Below are positions 21,829-22,246 of a stretch of 22,246 bases of DNA, piece by piece. The notes below the pieces were generated by a model, which did not search any database, had not been told where the DNA came from, and saw nothing but the letters and a program-made list of their open reading frames with translations. Every line of letters starts with the position of its first letter. The stretch's first letter is position 1. Origin of the DNA: Clostridiales bacterium (lineage in GTDB: Bacteria; Bacillota; Clostridia; Oscillospirales; Oscillospiraceae); NCBI GenBank assembly GCA_004551945.1, contig SFPN01000029.1:1-22246 (forward strand). The letters are read 5' to 3'. A program made the position numbers and the translations under genes.

Positions 21829-22047
21829 ATGGCTGACTACCAAAAGATGTACGCCGTGCTGTGCAGCGCGGTGGACGAAGTGATCGATCCACTGGAACGC
21901 ATCCCGTTGGCTCTGTCCTCTGCCCGTATTCTGCGGGCGGCGTTGGCACGGGCAGAGGAGATCTATATCTGCACCGCTGAGGAGGAGGAGCCCGAACCGC
22001 CTAGGGTACGGGAAAGTACGATTGAGATCCTTCCCCCCAAAAAATGA
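21829..22047 (+). CDS. Small hypothetical protein, 72 residues
   Basis: Not recognised. ATG is preceded by GGAGGG at a good distance, with a promoter upstream and a terminator downstream, so it looks like a real monocistronic gene. Residues about 1-50 should be helical (YQKMYAVLCSAVDEVIDPLE, then ARILRAALARAEEIYI). The tail is acidic, then proline-rich and basic (EEEEPEPP ... LPPKK). There is no signal peptide, membrane segment, cysteine pair or catalytic motif. Helical amphipathic parts suggest dimerisation or partner binding, which is a guess. Confidence 0.7.
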   Translation: MADYQKMYAVLCSAVDEVIDPLERIPLALSSARILRAALARAEEIYICTAEEEEPEPPRVRESTIEILPPKK

Positions 22048-22068
22048 AATGATGTTGGCTTTTTCTTT

Positions 22069-22096
22069 CCACTAGCAGAGCTAGTGGTTTTCTTTT
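22069..22096 (+). terminator. Intrinsic terminator after the 72-residue gene
   Basis: Perfect 8-bp stem CCACTAGC / GCTAGTGG (22069-22076, 22080-22087) with loop AGA, followed by TTTTCTTTT. Confidence 0.88.
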
Positions 22097-22099
22097 GAC

Positions 22100-22146
22100 A
22101 AAAAAGTGCCTCTGCCGACACGCAACCAGGCATCGACAGAGGCGCT
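22100..22146 (-). terminator. Second hairpin, terminator-like on the - strand
   Basis: Stem AGTGCCTCTGCCGA / TCGACAGAGGCGCT (22105-22118, 22133-22146) with one wobble and one mismatch and a 14-base loop. On the - strand it is followed by six T (22105-22100), but no - strand gene is visible upstream of it in the window. It may form a back-to-back insulator with the preceding terminator. Confidence 0.5.
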
Positions 22147-22195
22147 TCTTGTATTTTACCGATGTTTTACGAGAATATGATTACTATTTTTTCAT

Positions 22196-22225
22196 TTGTC
22201 TGCTACACTGAATTGTCAATATAGA
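22196..22225 (+). promoter_or_regulatory. Weak candidate promoter at the right edge
   Basis: TTGTCT (22196-22201) and TATAGA (22220-22225) with an 18-base spacer in an AT-rich stretch. The -10 would lie only 13 bases from the putative ATG, so the transcript would be nearly leaderless before the SD. Other pairings are possible. Confidence 0.3.
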
Positions 22226-22238
22226 AAAGAGGAAGACG

Positions 22239-22246
22239 ATGAGAAG
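22239..22246 (+). CDS. Possible start of a + strand gene cut by the window end
   Basis: ATG AGA AG at the very edge, preceded by AGAGGAAG (22228-22235) with GAGG six bases before the ATG, downstream of an AT-rich promoter-like region. Only two codons are visible, so the product cannot be named. Confidence 0.35.

Overview
The window looks like a chromosomal segment from a GC-rich, strictly anaerobic Bacillota, most like a gut Oscillospiraceae/Ruminococcaceae-type Clostridia. This taxonomic call is an inference. It rests on strong AAGGAGG-type ribosome binding sites, sigma-A promoters and CCA-encoding tRNA genes, on typical Bacillota genes (sepF, yerC, a DHHW/MBOAT pair), and on anaerobe markers (two-iron superoxide reductase, [FeFe]-hydrogenase maturase HydF). 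I see no insertion sequence, phage gene, integrase, CRISPR array or rRNA. No gene-free stretch exceeds 300 bases. The very long antisense reading frames are GC-driven shadows of real genes.

Layout. (1) 1-2667, + strand: the 3' end of a cysK-type cysteine synthase and its terminator, then a two-gene unit of a PLP aminotransferase and an M20 amidohydrolase. (2) 2683-7968, - strand: eight tightly packed genes (yaaA, bcp-type peroxiredoxin, HD alarmone-hydrolase-like, GyrI-like, alpha/beta hydrolase-DUF5655 fusion, NUDIX, zinc alcohol dehydrogenase, deformylase-like). They read from one good promoter (8027-8055) to a bidirectional terminator (2630-2667). (3) 8059-9974, - strand: an NSS-family sodium symporter followed by a rhodanese lipoprotein. 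(4) 10028-11203, + strand: a small zincin, then monocistronic sepF. (5) 11212-13056, - strand: a Crp/Fnr regulator followed by an iron-type alcohol dehydrogenase. Divergent from it (13235-14904, +) are a two-iron superoxide reductase and hydF. (6) 14968-17554, - strand: a DHHW protein followed by an AlgI-like MBOAT acyltransferase. (7) 17596-18129, - strand: a five-tRNA operon (Val, Asp, Phe, Gly, Cys) with a perfect consensus promoter and its own terminator. (8) 18204-20234, - strand: yerC, a methyltransferase and hslO. (9) 20291-22096, + strand: purA and a small orphan gene with its own promoter and terminator, then the start of another + strand transcription unit at the right edge.

How the genes fit together. 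Much of the window concerns oxidative and redox stress in an anaerobe: YaaA (peroxide/iron), Bcp (peroxides), MutT-like NUDIX (nucleotide pool), superoxide reductase, Hsp33 (redox-activated chaperone), a Crp/Fnr regulator and HydF. The most notable unit is the eight-gene operon. Its promoter and leader carry three copies of a GACCGG half-site, two of them forming a perfect inverted repeat. Several of its enzymes are atypical: a peroxiredoxin with a single cysteine, a deformylase-like protein without the motif-1 glutamine, and a hydrolase-DUF5655 fusion. The crp/superoxide reductase intergenic region carries two perfect palindromes placed where a regulator could control both genes.
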